64,000 nt of DNA from Rattus norvegicus (taxonomy: Eukaryota; Chordata; Mammalia; Rodentia; Muridae), in the NCBI RefSeq assembly GCF_036323735.1, contig NC_086024.1, forward strand, positions 73,776,924 through 73,840,923, read 5' to 3'. Made by a program: the position numbers and the translations under genes. Below are positions 11,243-23,862 of the stretch, in pieces. The notes beneath the pieces were generated by a model, which had not been told where the DNA came from, did not search any database, and worked only from the letters and a program-made list of their open reading frames with translations. Positions within the stretch are counted from its first letter, which is position 1; every line of letters begins with the position of its first letter.

Positions 11243-11385
11243 GACCGTCTAGAGGGGTTGACTAGGGGGGTTTCTAGGGGCATCTAGGACAGCATTCAGA
11301 GGGGGCATCTAGGGGGCATCTATGGGCATCTAGGTCAGCATCCAGAGGGGGCATTGAGAGGGGGCATCTATGGGGGGTCAAGGGG
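11243..11385 (+). repeat. Degenerate GC-rich minisatellite
   Basis: The core 'ggggcatcta' recurs at least five times, embedded in a longer 'catctagg(a/t)cagcat(t/c)cagaggggg' unit spaced 46 bp apart (starts 11281 and 11327). The short core and long unit together indicate slippage and unequal exchange. G-runs of 4-6 bases are frequent on this strand. Confidence 0.85.
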
Positions 11386-12890
11386 GAACTGTGGCATTTT
11401 CATTCCAACTCTCATCATGTAGTCATAGAAGATTATTCCTGGAGCGAGCACATCCCCATGCTGTGCTTGCCACCTCTGTAAGAGAAAGATGCTTGGTGTT
11501 CCACATTGAAGAAGAAGAAGCCCTGAGAAAATGCAGGAATTTGGAGCACTGCAACATCTGCTCCAGCAGGTGCAGGGGAGATAAGTGGATGCTAGTGACC
11601 ACATGGGGGCAAACACAGAAGATGAGGTCTGTATGGAATGAATGAGAGGTTGCCTATGATGAGCCGGTGTGCCTAAAGCACAGCTGACTGGATGCATAAT
11701 TCCAGAGAAAGAGCAAAGAAGCTACTGTCTCGTGTCCTCAGAACATTGCTTCCAAGTTAGAGGCTTACACGTCCTCAAGGACAGTGTGACATTATTCTGT
11801 TCTAATGAATAAAAGAACCGTTATTTTCAGATTCCTACATTGCTGTGTAGGGCATGCAGATTTATCTGTACCACCCATACATATAGGTACGTGTTATGTG
11901 TATACCTGCCTATGTGGTTATGGGATATGTGGAACACACAGATATTTCTATCATGTTGAATTCCTTTAAACACATCAAGTGAGCCAAGCTCAGAAAATAC
12001 ACTCATCTCCTATTTGTAACTCAATGAAGGTCTGTAATTCTTAAAATGTAATAATTTCTATCGACAGATAAAAATGAACATGATCAAGTTGGTGATTAAT
12101 TACCACTGAAAAGCTTCAGGTTTTGTTGCATATGAACCCTTTGAGTGTGATGTACATGGACTTCAGTCACACTAGAAGATGCGCACGTAGAGTGACACCC
12201 CATCTTGAATAGGCATTCTGTGTGAAAGTGTGGGTATGCTTACCATGCTGAAAGTCTGACCACACTTACTTAAGAAATGGGTTTTATGTACAGGAAATAA
12301 AGGTGCATAGAGTCAATGAAATACGTTCAGGTTAAGTTTTATGAAATATTTTAAGCACAAAAGCATAGATAGTGTGTATTGGTTGGTTTGAACTATACCA
12401 CACCATTTGAAAACTTATGTTTTGGGATTGACTACAAAAGGATTACTGCTTTCTTAAGCTAGAACCTAAAAACTTTCACTTTCCTGTGCTCAGAGTAACA
12501 AAGGGACAGATTTACCAAAAATTCCACCCACGTGAATCTTTAACTTGAGTGTGATCAAGTAAGAAAAAGTTCTGTCAGTGCACGTATTATTTTCTGTTGT
12601 CTGCTGAGTTGACATGGTGATTAGGAGCTTCTCTCATGGGACTATTATGAAGCAGTTCTGAAACTGGCAATGGATTATGGGTACCTCTCTAGTGAGCTTA
12701 ACCTATTTTCCCCTTAGTTCTTTTAAATGAAAATACAAGCTGTCTAGTATCACTAATAAGTACATTTTCTTCCTAAACTAGACAGAATTAATATGTTTGC
12801 AGGAAAAGTTTCTTAATAACAGAACAATTTGTTGTTAGAAGTGGAAGGCACCCTCAAGGAATGGGTATCTGGGATTCAGTTTTTGGCAGG
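11386..12890. other. Unique non-coding stretch
   Basis: Overlapping frames of 91 (plus) and 109 (minus) codons at 11368-11697 share the same DNA and extend out of the minisatellite, so neither is credible as a gene. A polyadenylation-type AATAAA lies at about 11808 without other transcript signals. Confidence 0.4.
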
Positions 12891-12894
12891 TTGT

Positions 12895-13790
12895 TTTTGA
12901 AGACTCCATCATAAAACTCCTACAGCTAATAAACATACTCGGCAAAGTAGCAGGATACAAAATTAAAATCACTCAAAAATCAGTAACCTTTTACTATAAA
13001 AATGACAAACATAACAAGAAAAATAATCTGACAAACAATCCCATTAGCCTTAAATAAAATAAAATATCTTAGGATAAAACTAACCAAGGAAGAAGAGGAA
13101 CATTTATGCAATGAAAGCTTTAAGACATTGAGCAAAGAAAGCAAGCATAATGGCAGAAGGTGAAAAGATCCCCATGCTCATGGATTGGTAGGGGTAATGG
13201 TGGGTGGAGTCGGTGCAAGCCCCATCAAGACTCTAATACATTCTTCATAGGAATTGAAAGAATCACCCAAATTTCATTTTGAAATACAAATAATATGGGA
13301 TATGAAAAGACAAATCCTGAACAATAAAAGAAAAGCTAGAGTTATCCCCATCTCGGATTTCCAGGTGTACCACACAAGTGTAGTAATAAAAACAACACAA
13401 CAGTGGCATAAATCATATCCACTAATCAAGGCGATAGAATTGAGTGTCCACATGTAAACTCAAACTCCCACAGCTGCCTAATATTTTTTTGTAAAGAGGC
13501 CAACAATACATCTTGAAGGAAAGGCAGAATCTTCAACAAATTGCTACGATCCACCTTGAAGGCTTTAAGCAGAAGATGGAAAGTGGCTTCAACTCCAAAT
13601 GAATCAAGGGCCTCAACATAAGATCTGATACCCTGAATCTGATATTGGGGAAATATGGAATACACTTGAATTCATTGGAAAGGACTTTCTTAAAAGAACC
13701 CCATTAACACATACATGTCAACTAGCAGTTAATAAATAGGACCTCATGAAACTAAGAAGATTTTGTACAGGAAAAGACACATCAATAGAT
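12895..13790 (+). mobile_element. Decayed L1 ORF2 relic
   Basis: Plus-strand conceptual translation with frame jumps recalls ORF2 downstream of the reverse transcriptase core: a 'KVAGYKI' block at about 12938, an 'ATMP/HAHGLVG'-like insert region, 'NIWDMKRQIL'-like and 'VVIKTTQQWH' blocks at 13290-13410, and 'LMKLRRFC' at 13742-13765 corresponding to the late ORF2 'K(L)..FC.AKDT' block. Stops and indels are abundant. The central part is poorly matched and may hold other DNA. It is an old (Lx-like or older) copy. Confidence 0.65.
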
Positions 13791-14612
13791 ATGTGTGTTT
13801 CATTTGGAATACACATAGAGGTATGGAAACTAGTAAGGGGCCTTGGGGAAGGAGTATCTTCACAGGAAGAAGAGACAGAATACAGTGATATAAAGTATTT
13901 GTCCTATAAGGAGAATAATGGAACAGGAGGTCAAGAGTGGTGTCTAGTAAGTGTAGTTATATTGCTGGGAACAAACACAAATTTAATTCCAATCTGAGCT
14001 ACACTCTAGACTCTGTCTCATACAATAAAAATGGAAAAGAAACAGAGTAGCCAAACTTCACCATTCCTATTTCTGTTGCTATCAGAGAATAACTTAAGCA
14101 AGATACTATATAAAGACAATAGGTGTGCTTAACTCTCATTAATAGAGAATTCCATTCCAAGGTTGGTTGGAACCCAGTGAGAACTTTATCCTGAATAGAG
14201 CTCAATGGCAAGAATAGGAACCTATGCAGAAGGAGCCATAATGAGACAGGAATCAGAAGGTATTTGAGGGCCCCAAATTAACCTTCTTATAACTCATTCT
14301 GTGGGAACCAACTGTGATCCAAAAAGAACAATATCAATACCTTCAAAGAACAATGGCTTCCATGATATAATCACTTTCTACTAGATACCTCTTCAACACT
14401 CTACCACCATTTAACATGGTGACGCTGAAGGCTGACCTTTCAGGACACAATCCTCTAGGGAACACAATCAAGTTTGCTCTACACTAAGTCCCCAGACCAT
14501 ACTGAAAGGAAATAGTTACTTATTTTATTCATCTGTATTCTTGGCTCTCTGTAATAACCTGGCTGTGGAAGCCAATAAGTGGAGAATAAGCTTTGTGTAA
14601 GAATAATAAAAC
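13791..14612. other. Unassigned non-coding stretch
   Basis: I see no gene. The segment ending near 14610 contains 'aataagctttgtgt...aataataaaac', which resembles the end of an old LTR, but I cannot define the other end. Confidence 0.3.
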
Positions 14613-14665
14613 TATTATTATATTATTTATATTATATTATATTATATTATATTATATTATATTAT
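14613..14665 (+). repeat. (TTATA)n pentanucleotide repeat
   Basis: About nine ATATT/ATTAT pentamers in a row, A/T only. Confidence 0.9.
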
Positions 14666-15965
14666 GATAATGAAGATCTGTGTGGGCTACAGAGGACCTT
14701 CACTACTGACATGCTGAAACTTTGAGAGAAAGTTTTATATTCCAGGCTCAAAATAGTAAAGAAGTCAAGGTGATAAAATGATTATGCTAAAATTAGCTCT
14801 CATCTCTACAGGGCTGATGGAACTGAAAATTAAATGCAGTCTAACCCTGTGGTTTCTGAATTACATCATTTGAATTCAAACAGCATCATGCTTTTACTGA
14901 ATGTTAGGACCTTCAGATGGAATTGTGCTTGGTGAAAATGGAAAATTCTGAAGGCTCAGAATCCTTTACGCACGCAAATATAAACATCCTTACTCAGAGA
15001 AAGTGCATTTTCTCCAGCATCTACCTTACCTGGAACCTATATAAATCTCTTACCTGAGGTAAGTATTTCACTTGGTGGTGTTATTTTCCTAACAACCTGT
15101 TCCCTACACCCCTCAGTTTCTTATATCCATGACTCATGTCGGGATCCAACATGTCCAAAGAATCTGTAGGAAATTAAGCCCAGGAAAAAAAAAAGCTTAT
15201 CACCAAAAGCAATTAAATATTTCCCCAAGTAATAGTGGCAGAAACCTTGGGGAGAACATGGTGAATAGTATTCTGAGAGAAGGAATATTAAAAACTTGAA
15301 TCCAATAAGAAAAGCCTTGCCCCCAAAGAATACAAAATTTCTAATTTACATTGTCAGCTATGTCTTCGGGAAGCTATATGGGGTAAGTATCCTGAGTGGA
15401 TACACTGGAAAAAATGAAATATAATCCTATATTTAAATATAAATTAGAGAGAGAATGGGGGATCTTTTAAAAAGCAGCCAAACACAAACATCTTTGAAAA
15501 GCACACAGTGAAATCTCTAACAGCCTTGGGAACAGCAACGAGCTCGCACATCAATCAGGAAAATCCTTTGGTGGAAGATGCTTGGAAGATACTGAAGGTT
15601 CCTGTGTCAGGATATGCTTTGTTTTTACTGAGGTTCCGATGACCTATATAAGCAAATAACACTAGTAGTAACCCACCGTGACCAACAGACCCTAGGATTG
15701 TACTTCCCAGCATTGGCTCTCCAGTCAGTCCACTCTTCAGGTAGAAGCACCTAGTCCAAGTGCTTTCTTCTCTGCACATGAGGAGCAAGTTGCTCTATTT
15801 CTCTAAGGTGTTTCCCCAAGAATTAGCATTGCTGGACAATACATTCAGACACAATCCTAGAGGGTGGGAGAGGGTCACAGAACTGAAAGAGCCAAGCAGG
15901 TGGAACATGGACAGAGCCCACTGGGAATGTCATAGGGATGGCTGCAACTATTGCTGACACCCCTG
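14666..15965. other. Unique non-coding stretch
   Basis: No recognisable gene or repeat. A small palindrome cttacctgaggtaag lies at 15049-15063. Confidence 0.4.
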
Positions 15966-16285
15966 TCCCAGTAAACTTTCTATTGCCATGACAAAACACC
16001 AAGGCTAGGGCAGGTTATAGAGAAAGAGTTTACTGGGCCTACAATTTCAAAGTGTGTCCATGGTGATCATGCCGGGGAGCTTGGAAGCAAACAGGCAGGC
16101 ACAGACTGTAGCTCTACTCACAGACCTCACATCTACTCCACAAGCACAAAACAAGAGATCTAACTGGGAATGACATAAGCTTTTCAAACACACCTTCTTC
16201 ACCAAGGCCACACCTTCTCATTTTCCCAAACAGTTCCACCAACCATAACAGCTGAGTCCAGAAGGGTTGGTCTGGGAGTAAAACC
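15966..16285 (+). repeat. Rodent LTR-like repeat, second family, relic
   Basis: Landmarks 'tttctattgccatgacaaaacaccaaggc', 'agaaagagttta', 'gtccatggtgatcatg', 'acacaccttcttcaccaaggccacacc' and 'cccaaacagttccaccaa' match the same dispersed family as the better copy at 41964-42335. It is more diverged and has no crisp ends. Confidence 0.55.
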
Positions 16286-16546
16286 ATCAAAGTAGAAATG
16301 GATATCACTTGGGTCTCAGCCATGAAGCTAGATAGAATAACTGGGGGGTTGGGTGTGGGGGGATTGGGTTATTTATTTCAGAAGAAGCAAAAGAGACCTT
16401 TAAGAGAATTGTTTGTGCAATATTGTATTGAGGTTTATTTCTGCTATGTTTGTAAATCCAACACTGTAGAAGAATATGTATTTGGTGTCTATTAACTAAA
16501 TAACAGCAAAGTAGAAGCCTCCTTCCCATATGCTTATAAAATTTGG

Positions 16547-16636
16547 GGGGTTGGGGATTTAGCTCAGCGGTAGAGCGCTTGCCTAGCGAGCACAAGGCCC
16601 TGGGTTCGGTCCCCAGCTCCGGGGAAAAAAAAAAAA
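16547..16636 (+). repeat. ID SINE 1
   Basis: This is a near-consensus rat ID element. It contains an RNA polymerase III A box (tagctcagcgg, 16559-16569) and B box (ggttcggtcc, 16603-16612), then 'ccagctccgggg' and a 12-base A-tail. ID elements derive from BC1 RNA, itself related to tRNA-Ala, and are hugely amplified in rat. High similarity to consensus suggests a young insertion. No clear target duplication is visible around it alone. Confidence 0.96.
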
Positions 16637-16696
16637 GAATTCCGGTAAGCGGCCCCAGTGGCCTCGGTCTGGAGTGTCAGAGATGGAATATAGATT

Positions 16697-16778
16697 TGGG
16701 TTTGGGGATTTAGCTCAGTGGTAGAGCGCTTGTCTAGCAAGCGCAAGGCCCTGGGTTCGGTCCTCAGCTCCGAAAAAA
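16697..16778 (+). repeat. ID SINE 2
   Basis: A second ID element in the same orientation, 150 bp downstream of the first. The A box is tagctcagtgg (16709-16719) and the B box is ggttcggtcc. It ends with 'cagctccg' and a 9-base A-tail. It differs from ID 1 at several diagnostic positions (for example 'cttgtctagcaagcgcaagg' against 'cttgcctagcgagcacaagg'), so it is not a simple local duplicate. Confidence 0.95.
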
Positions 16779-17451
16779 AAATTTTTGGAATGTCTGCTTT
16801 GCAGTTTGATACTGTGCACATTTTAAAGTCTGTCTGTCCAGGTTAAGTTCATTTACAATGTCTCCATGTCCATTTCCCTGGGTGCAGACACGTAGCTGTG
16901 AATTAATCAACCAGAACCATTCACACAAGACAATTTAAAAGTGAACTATATGCAAAAAGCCTTCTTGTTTTTCTCTCCACTGCATGATTCTCCATATAAT
17001 AATGACAAACTGTATATCAGGCCAATTCTGGACTGATGTCCTTTTCATTCTTTCTGGAAGGCATGAGGGGTTTGTTTCCCTCTCCCAATTCACTCCACTT
17101 ACCTCTATAAATTAGAGTGGATTCTCTTGTCTCAAATTTTAAAATTTAACTATATCTCATACAATAAATATATTTTAATTTAGTATTCAAATATCCTCTA
17201 GTAACAGAGCACAGAAATCTCAAGCTTTCCCAACATTTTATTGTGTGCAATCTGCTACAGTACCCTGAAAATTCATTACTCTTAACTGCCAATTGTGCTA
17301 AATTGACAAGACTAAACCAAACAATGATAATATTTCAGAAGTTTTTTAATTTTTCTGACTATGACCATTTAAGAAGAAAAAATACACAAAGATATTGTCT
17401 ATCTTTCCTGGGATATTAATTTATTTTTAATAAATATTAGGTTGCAACTGA
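16779..17451. other. Unique non-coding stretch
   Basis: I see no gene or recognisable repeat. Confidence 0.4.
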
Positions 17452-17540
17452 AGGAGGGCAGTTGTCACCTCTCCTAGCCTTCTATAGGATTCAGTAGGAG
17501 GGCAGTTGTCACCTCTCCTGGCCTTCCTATAGGATTCAGT
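17452..17540 (+). repeat. 44/45-bp tandem duplication
   Basis: Unit 1 (17452-17495) and unit 2 (17496-17540) are adjacent and near-identical: both run from 'aggagggcagttgtcacc' to 'ataggattcagt', with one A/G change and one extra C in unit 2. This is a simple local duplication. Confidence 0.95.
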
Positions 17541-19596
17541 AGAGTAAATGGAACATGTCAGAGCTACCTACCTTCCTATGTTCTCTTCACTGGGGGTACT
17601 TACTTTGCTCAATATTTTTTGTTTTTTAGCGGGGAGGCACATCTGGATAGAGCTGTGACGCAGTTCTACCCACATTCTGGCATATGTCAACGTATGTACG
17701 CTGTCACAATAATGGGTGCAAGAAAAAAGTAGCGAGGCATTATAAGCACACACCATGGTTCCTGAGCCACTCATTCTTACATTGTAACCTTCCATACCCT
17801 CTCAAGATCAATAACCGTGTCTTTTTCACTTAAACCCACCATTCATTATACAATTTTAACCTAATTCTGTGAATCATGCAGTAAGCAGTCCAGATTATAT
17901 AGTAACTCAGTTCAGAGGTCAAGTCTTTTATCTGTACAATACAAGCCAGCAGCTCTCTTACAAATGGAAGATGATTAAAGGCAGGAGACATGACTCCCAA
18001 AGGAGCATGGGATTGTCTACCAGTGTTCACCAGGTATTCCAGAGACTCTTTCTGAAGGCCAGAAACTTTTCAAATGCAGCCTGGATGCTCTGGCATCCCT
18101 CTCTAGGATAGTTCAGTGTTCTTGACACTGCCTTTAGGGCCACTCAAGGAATTAATTCATCAATGGACCCCAAGAGGGTATATATGGCATCCACTATAAA
18201 ATAGATCTACCAAATTGTTTGCTTTTTTGTGGGCAGTGGCAGCCATCTTTCTTTTTAGAAGGGGCAGAGCACAATCTCTAGACAAGTATACTCACAATCC
18301 TCATGGAGTCTTCATGCTTCTGTGCCACTTCCGTGCCACATCCTTTAGTGTGTGCATTTAAGGAAGGCACCTTCCTGTGCAGGGATAAAAATGGTGACAA
18401 GGCTACACATGTCACAGCCACTACTGCTTTCCAGCTCTTAGAACCAGGCCAGAGCTTTGATGCTTACCCATGTCTACTCTGCAGCTAGAAGAACTAAAGA
18501 ATTCCTTTAGAACAACCACAAAGGGTCACTCACTTATTCTTTATAACTTGAATTCTATGTTTAAGGCATTTAACTTTCTTTTTGCCTCATGCTCTAGAAT
18601 AGTGAGAAATAAAATTCCATTCTGGTGGAATCAGGGGCAACGACCCAAAGTTACAGTCCATCATTGTGGGAGATGTCAAGTCAGGAAGTTTAAATAGTCA
18701 GTCACATCCACATTTGAGAGCATAGAGTTAATGAATGCATATATGCTCAGCTGCTTACTTGCTGGCTGTACTCGGCTTGACTTCTACTCTTCCGCAGTTC
18801 AGGAATTTCTGTCTAGGAAATGATGTCTTCCCATAGTAACTAACATAATCAAGACAATTAAGACATATCCCTTATGCATATTCTATTGTGTGACCTTTTT
18901 CCTGAAGAAACACAAATAAATCTCCTCAATCCAAACTGAGAACAAATGATAAACCAAAGTGAGGATACCACCAAGTATAGCTTGATGAACCAATGAATTT
19001 ATTTAACAGTGGTATAGTTGAGGGGTTACTTACAGGTGCAGAAATCACCCCAAAATAGAGCTGTTATCACCAAAACACCACCCCACTGTTGATGCTGGCT
19101 CATAAAAGTTTGATGCTGGAACTCACTGCTCCATAACTGCTCTTTATAACTACACAGGTGACAATGATGGCACTATTGCTATAGATTACATGGTTTATTT
19201 TCCTGGAGGGAGATAAGGATATCTGAGTATTAGCTATTAAATTAAGAATGCCTTTTTTTCCCTGAGGTCACTCCACATGTCAATTACATTTAGGGGACAA
19301 GGGGAGTTCCTATAAGAAAATGTATTATACTCAAAGGGGGAGATGAAAGAGAAATTCTTAAAGATACTATTTGCAAATACGTCGGCAGGCTCAGGAAGTG
19401 ATGGAACTGACCCCACAGTTAATATCAGCAGGAAGTCACTACTGTGGACATAGATGGGCATATACACATATATGATTAAAATATATAGCGACCTCAGATA
19501 TGAAAAGAGATCAGTAAAACATGGTAAAGCAAAATGACAGCATTGATTTGAGTTTTGCACAATGTAACTGGGTGTGGGATAACACTATTCAAAATG
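17541..19596. other. Unique non-coding stretch
   Basis: About 2 kb without a recognisable gene. Frames of 60-107 codons occur but lack motifs and overlap each other on both strands. Confidence 0.4.
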
Positions 19597-19650
19597 TGGG
19601 GGGAGGGGGAGGATGGGGGAGAGAGGGAGGGAGGGAGGGAGGAAGAGAGA
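19597..19650 (+). repeat. G-rich purine tract
   Basis: Runs of G (six, five, five, then repeated GGG separated by single A) form a polypurine block that could adopt a G-quadruplex or triplex. Confidence 0.85.
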
Positions 19651-20878
19651 CGGGGCGCGATCTATGTTTACTTTTTAGTGACTTCACAGACTAGAATTAT
19701 TTATGAGGAAAAATAAGAAATCCACTGAAGTGTTAAAATGCGGCTCCTAAAATTGTTACACCCATATCAAAGAACTTATGGTTATTACTTCATTTGGACA
19801 TTTTTGTAGATATAGCTAATGAATAATTGTGAATAAACTTATGTTGGATTGTGTGGATAATCCCCAAACACAATGACAAATGTCATTATAAGAGAAACAG
19901 AGGCAAGGCACACAGAAGGCTATGTGTAAATGGAGGTCAAGAATTAATTAGTTTCCAATTGATGACAGGATATAGATAAAGTTTCAAGGGTGAAGAGCTT
20001 ATTTGGAGTTCATGGTTTCTATGGCTGAAGCCCCAGTTACTTGAATCATTATTGCTTTTAGACCACTGGCGATTCAACAGTACATCAGACAGGAGCATAC
20101 AGCATAGGTAAGTGTCTAAATCATGATCACCAGGAACTGAAGAGACAGGAAGCAGTCCCCAGTATCCTCTTAAAAATGCTGCCAGCAACCTATCTTCCTT
20201 CCACTAGGACTCACCTCTTAAAGGTTCCCATCTTATAATAGCACACAAGTAGGTAGCCACGCATTTAGACAATGATTCTATGGGAAACATAAAAATTTAA
20301 ACCACAATGATCTAGAAGACACAAAAAAATATAGTCTTCCCTAACCCTGCTATGGCATCTGCATTTGTGGGAAGAATGAGTTGAGGCACACTGTAAACTC
20401 TCTCAGGTAATGTGCCATGACTCCTTCGGTAGCTCTCCCTGAACATGACATCAGGGTACAGAGAGGCGACACTAGCTTTGGTTCTGAAATATTCAACTCA
20501 AGGAACTATGCACAGTCCTGGGTGTACCAGCCGGGGTTCACTTGATGCTGAAAACATTTCATTTTAAAGAATCATTAAGCTCTTACTAAACAGTACATTT
20601 TAAATGGGAAAGTTGTTTGCTCTGGTCTCTGTTTGCTCTTGCTATCTGGAGAGTTGTTAGTGGCAGTGTAGCCAACTGTAGAGGGAATCAGGCAGTAAAA
20701 TAACTACTTTTTAAGTTAGATTAGCTCATGTTCGCCTCTACAAGGCTCATCTTAGACTCACCTAGTTCAACTCCAACTTTTTTCTCCTAGCAAAGAGAAC
20801 GCTGATTGAAAAAGTAGGTACTCAGACTCTCAATTTAGCATTTTAAGTGCATAATAAAACTTATGGTTTTAATTTTTA
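19651..20878. other. Unique non-coding stretch
   Basis: I see no gene or recognisable repeat. Confidence 0.4.
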
Positions 20879-22506
20879 TAATTGGATATTTTATTTATTT
20901 ACACATTTCAAATGTTATCCCTTTTCCTGGTTTCCCCTCTGCAAATCCCTTTCCTATCTCCCTGCTTCTATGAGGGTGCTCCCTCACTCACCTACCCACT
21001 CCTACCTCACTGCCCTGACATCCCCTACACTGGGGCATTGAGCCTTTACAGGACCAAGGGCCTTTTCTCCCACTGATGCCAGGCAAGGCCATCCTCTGCT
21101 ACATAATGCGGCTGGAGTCGTGGGTCCCTCCATGTGTACTCATTGGTTGGTGATGAGGTTCCTGGGAGCTCTGGGGGGTCTGGTTGGTTGACTTTGTTGT
21201 TCTTCCTATGGGGTTGCAAATTGCTTCAGCTTCTTCAGTTCTCTCTCTCTCTCCAGTGGTTGGCTGCGACCATCTGCATCTGTATTTGTCAGGCTCTGGC
21301 AGAGCCTCTCAGGAGACAGCTATATCAGGCTCCTATCAGCAAGCGCCTCTTAGCATCCACAATAGTATCTAGGTTTGGTGTCTGTATATGGGATGGATCC
21401 CCAGGTGGGGCAGTCTCTAGATGGCCTTTCCTTCAATCTCTGCTCCACACTTTATCCCCATATTTCCTTTAGATTGGAGCAATCCTGGGTTAAAAATTCA
21501 GAGATGAATGGGTGGCCCAATCCCCCAACCGGGAGCATTGACTAACCTCTGAATATGGTCTCTACAGGTTCTTCATTCCCTTTGTTAGACATTTCAGCTA
21601 ATCTCATCCCTGTTGGGTCCTGGGAGCCTTATGCTTTCCTGGCATCTGGGCCTTTCTGGTGGCTACCCCCAGTTACTGATAACCCATTGCTTCAAATCTC
21701 TGGTCAGATTCCTGACCCTGTGTATATCATCCCTGTCTCCTCCTACACTTGATCCTGCCCCCCTTTTCCCTCCCCCTCTTCTCTTCCTCCCAAGTCGCTC
21801 TCAACCCCTACCTCCCCTGAGTATTTTGTTCCCCTTCTAAGAATGACGGAAGCATCCACACTTTGGTTGTCCTTCTTCTTGAGCTTCATGTGGTCTCTGG
21901 AATGTATCTTGGGTAATCTGAGCTTTTAAGCTAATATCCACTAATCAGTGAGTGCATACCATGTGTGTTTTTCTGTGATTGGGTTATCTCATTCAGGATG
22001 ATATTTTCTAGTTCCATCCATTTACCTATAAACTTCATGAAGTCATTGTTTTTAATAGCTGAGTAGTAAATACTCCATTGTGTAGATGTACCACATTTTC
22101 TGTATCCATTCCTCTGTTGAAGGGCATCTGGGTTCTTTCCAGCTTCTGACTATTATAAATAAGGCTGCTATGAACATAGTGGAGCATGTGTCCTTGTTAT
22201 ATGTTGGAGCATCTTTTGGGTATATGCCCAGGAGTGGTAGAACTGGGTCCTCAGATAGTACTATGCCCAATATTCTGAGAAACTGCCAAACTGATTTCCA
22301 GAGTGGTTGCACCAGCTGGCAATCCCACCAACAATGGAGGAGTGTTCCTCTTTCTTCACATCCTTGCCAGCATCTGCTGTCATCTGAGATTTTGATCTTA
22401 GCCATTCTGATTGGTGTGAGATGCAATCAGTTGTTTTGACTTGCATTTCCCTGATGATGACTAAGGATGTTGAACATTTCTTTAGATGCTTCTGGGCCAT
22501 TTGATA
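20879..22506 (-). mobile_element. Old L1 (Lx-like), 5'-truncated, minus strand
   Basis: The 3' UTR occupies about 20879-21930 and the last part of ORF2 about 21931-22506. The minus-strand translation at 22052-22426 includes the C-terminal cysteine-histidine motif CX3CX7HX4C (residues C19, C23, H31 and C36 of that frame) and 'RSWKEPRCPSTEEWIQKMWY'. The 3' UTR is of an older type than that of the full-length L1, with extra sequence near 21470-21840. It is broken by stops and has no clear target duplication. Confidence 0.9.
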
Positions 22507-23649
22507 AATTTTTTATTCGTGGCAAAACTGAATGAAATGTGGTATGTGCTTTACAATTAGTTAACACTGGGCCCAAAGGTTAACACTGCAAGTCCTTTCT
22601 CCCTATATGAGCTTGCAAGTGATCCAAACAAGTTGTGTTTCTATGTCTTTGTTTAGGAAAGGATATGACAATATTTTGTTTACAATCATATGTTTTATGA
22701 TAAATTATTTAAAATCTTTTGCACCTACTAAGAGTGATGGCTATCCTTATGCCACTATTGTTTGTAGTCATCACTGTACGGCTTCAAGGATTCAAAACGT
22801 TCCGTAGTCTGCACACACAGTATGAGGCAGTAATGGTATTTGTATAAAATGCAGATGGTAAATATGCTCTGTAATTAGACTTTCCTATTGAAACAGGCAT
22901 CTTTATGTGCATTTCTGGTGGAAGAGATACTTAGTAAGAAGACATTCTCACATCCAAAAGTCCTGATTTTGTATGGGCTGAGACAAAGTTCATGAAAGGA
23001 GAAAAAGGCATAGAGAGAAAGAACTCAAGGTGTTTCCAATTAAAATGTGAAACGTAGCTATGTTTCGTGTGTTACATGACACATTCTCCCACCTCATTCC
23101 TTGCTGTGTTCACCTGAAAGCAGAGGTAAGTGTGCTGAAAGTGTGATTGCTTCTGTTATTCTCTGTAACTGCTGCGATTCTTAGTCCTGCTTGCTAAAAT
23201 TATATTGAGAGTTTTCCAAGTCTCTTCACTGATAAAAGATAATTTTACTTGGGGCAATCGCACTTACCCTTCCAACAATAACTCCTTTCTTTGAGAGGAG
23301 TTTATGAATGTTTTGAAACAAGTTACAAGTGATTAAAAGTGTGTTTTACATACAGAATTGAATTACACTTCAATTGCAGGAGCTCAAAATAAGGACAAAC
23401 TCTTTCATGTTGATTGAAGTTTCCCAGCAATGTTTTCTGTGAGCTATCCTAACTACAGTGCAGGTAAGTTAAAGATAAAAGGGTGATTACACTGTCCAAC
23501 TTTCCCCTTTCAGAAAGTCCACCATTAATAAATAATCAGTTTTAGTCCAGTTTACCCTATCTGGTAAAAACTGAACACAGCTGACCTATATTAAGAAGTA
23601 TTGATATTAATAAATAAACAAATATATTTTACATAAAGATAAACATGAT
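22507..23649. other. Unique non-coding stretch
   Basis: I see no gene or recognisable repeat. Confidence 0.4.
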
Positions 23650-23862
23650 ATTGTGTATGTCTATGTATCTGTGTCTGTGTTTATGTTACATGTGTTTCTA
23701 TGTGTAAAAGTATATATATATATATATGCGTGTGTGTGTGTGTGTATGTGTGTTTATGTGTGTGTACATGAGTACATATGTATCCATGTCTGTGTCCATA
23801 TATGTTTATGTGTTATGTGTATGTCTCTCTGTATGTATATGTGTGTGCATGTGTGTTGGGAG
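23650..23862 (+). repeat. Degenerate TG/TA-rich simple repeat
   Basis: About 210 bp of imperfect TG, TGTA and TATG units with a pure (TA)n section near 23711-23727 and (TG)n near 23729-23746. A 92-codon frame through it is a low-complexity artefact. Confidence 0.85.

Noticed and set aside
11368..11697. Opposed frames of 91 and 109 codons
   Set aside because: They overlap each other on opposite strands and run out of a minisatellite; no recognisable domain.
16559..16612. Possible tRNA gene
   Set aside because: A and B boxes are those of an ID SINE with A-tail; it lacks the tRNA cloverleaf 3' half.
20862..22520. Target duplication for the old minus-strand L1
   Set aside because: Only a loose A/T-rich similarity ('aatttttat' type) exists on both sides; not distinguishable from chance in AT-rich DNA.
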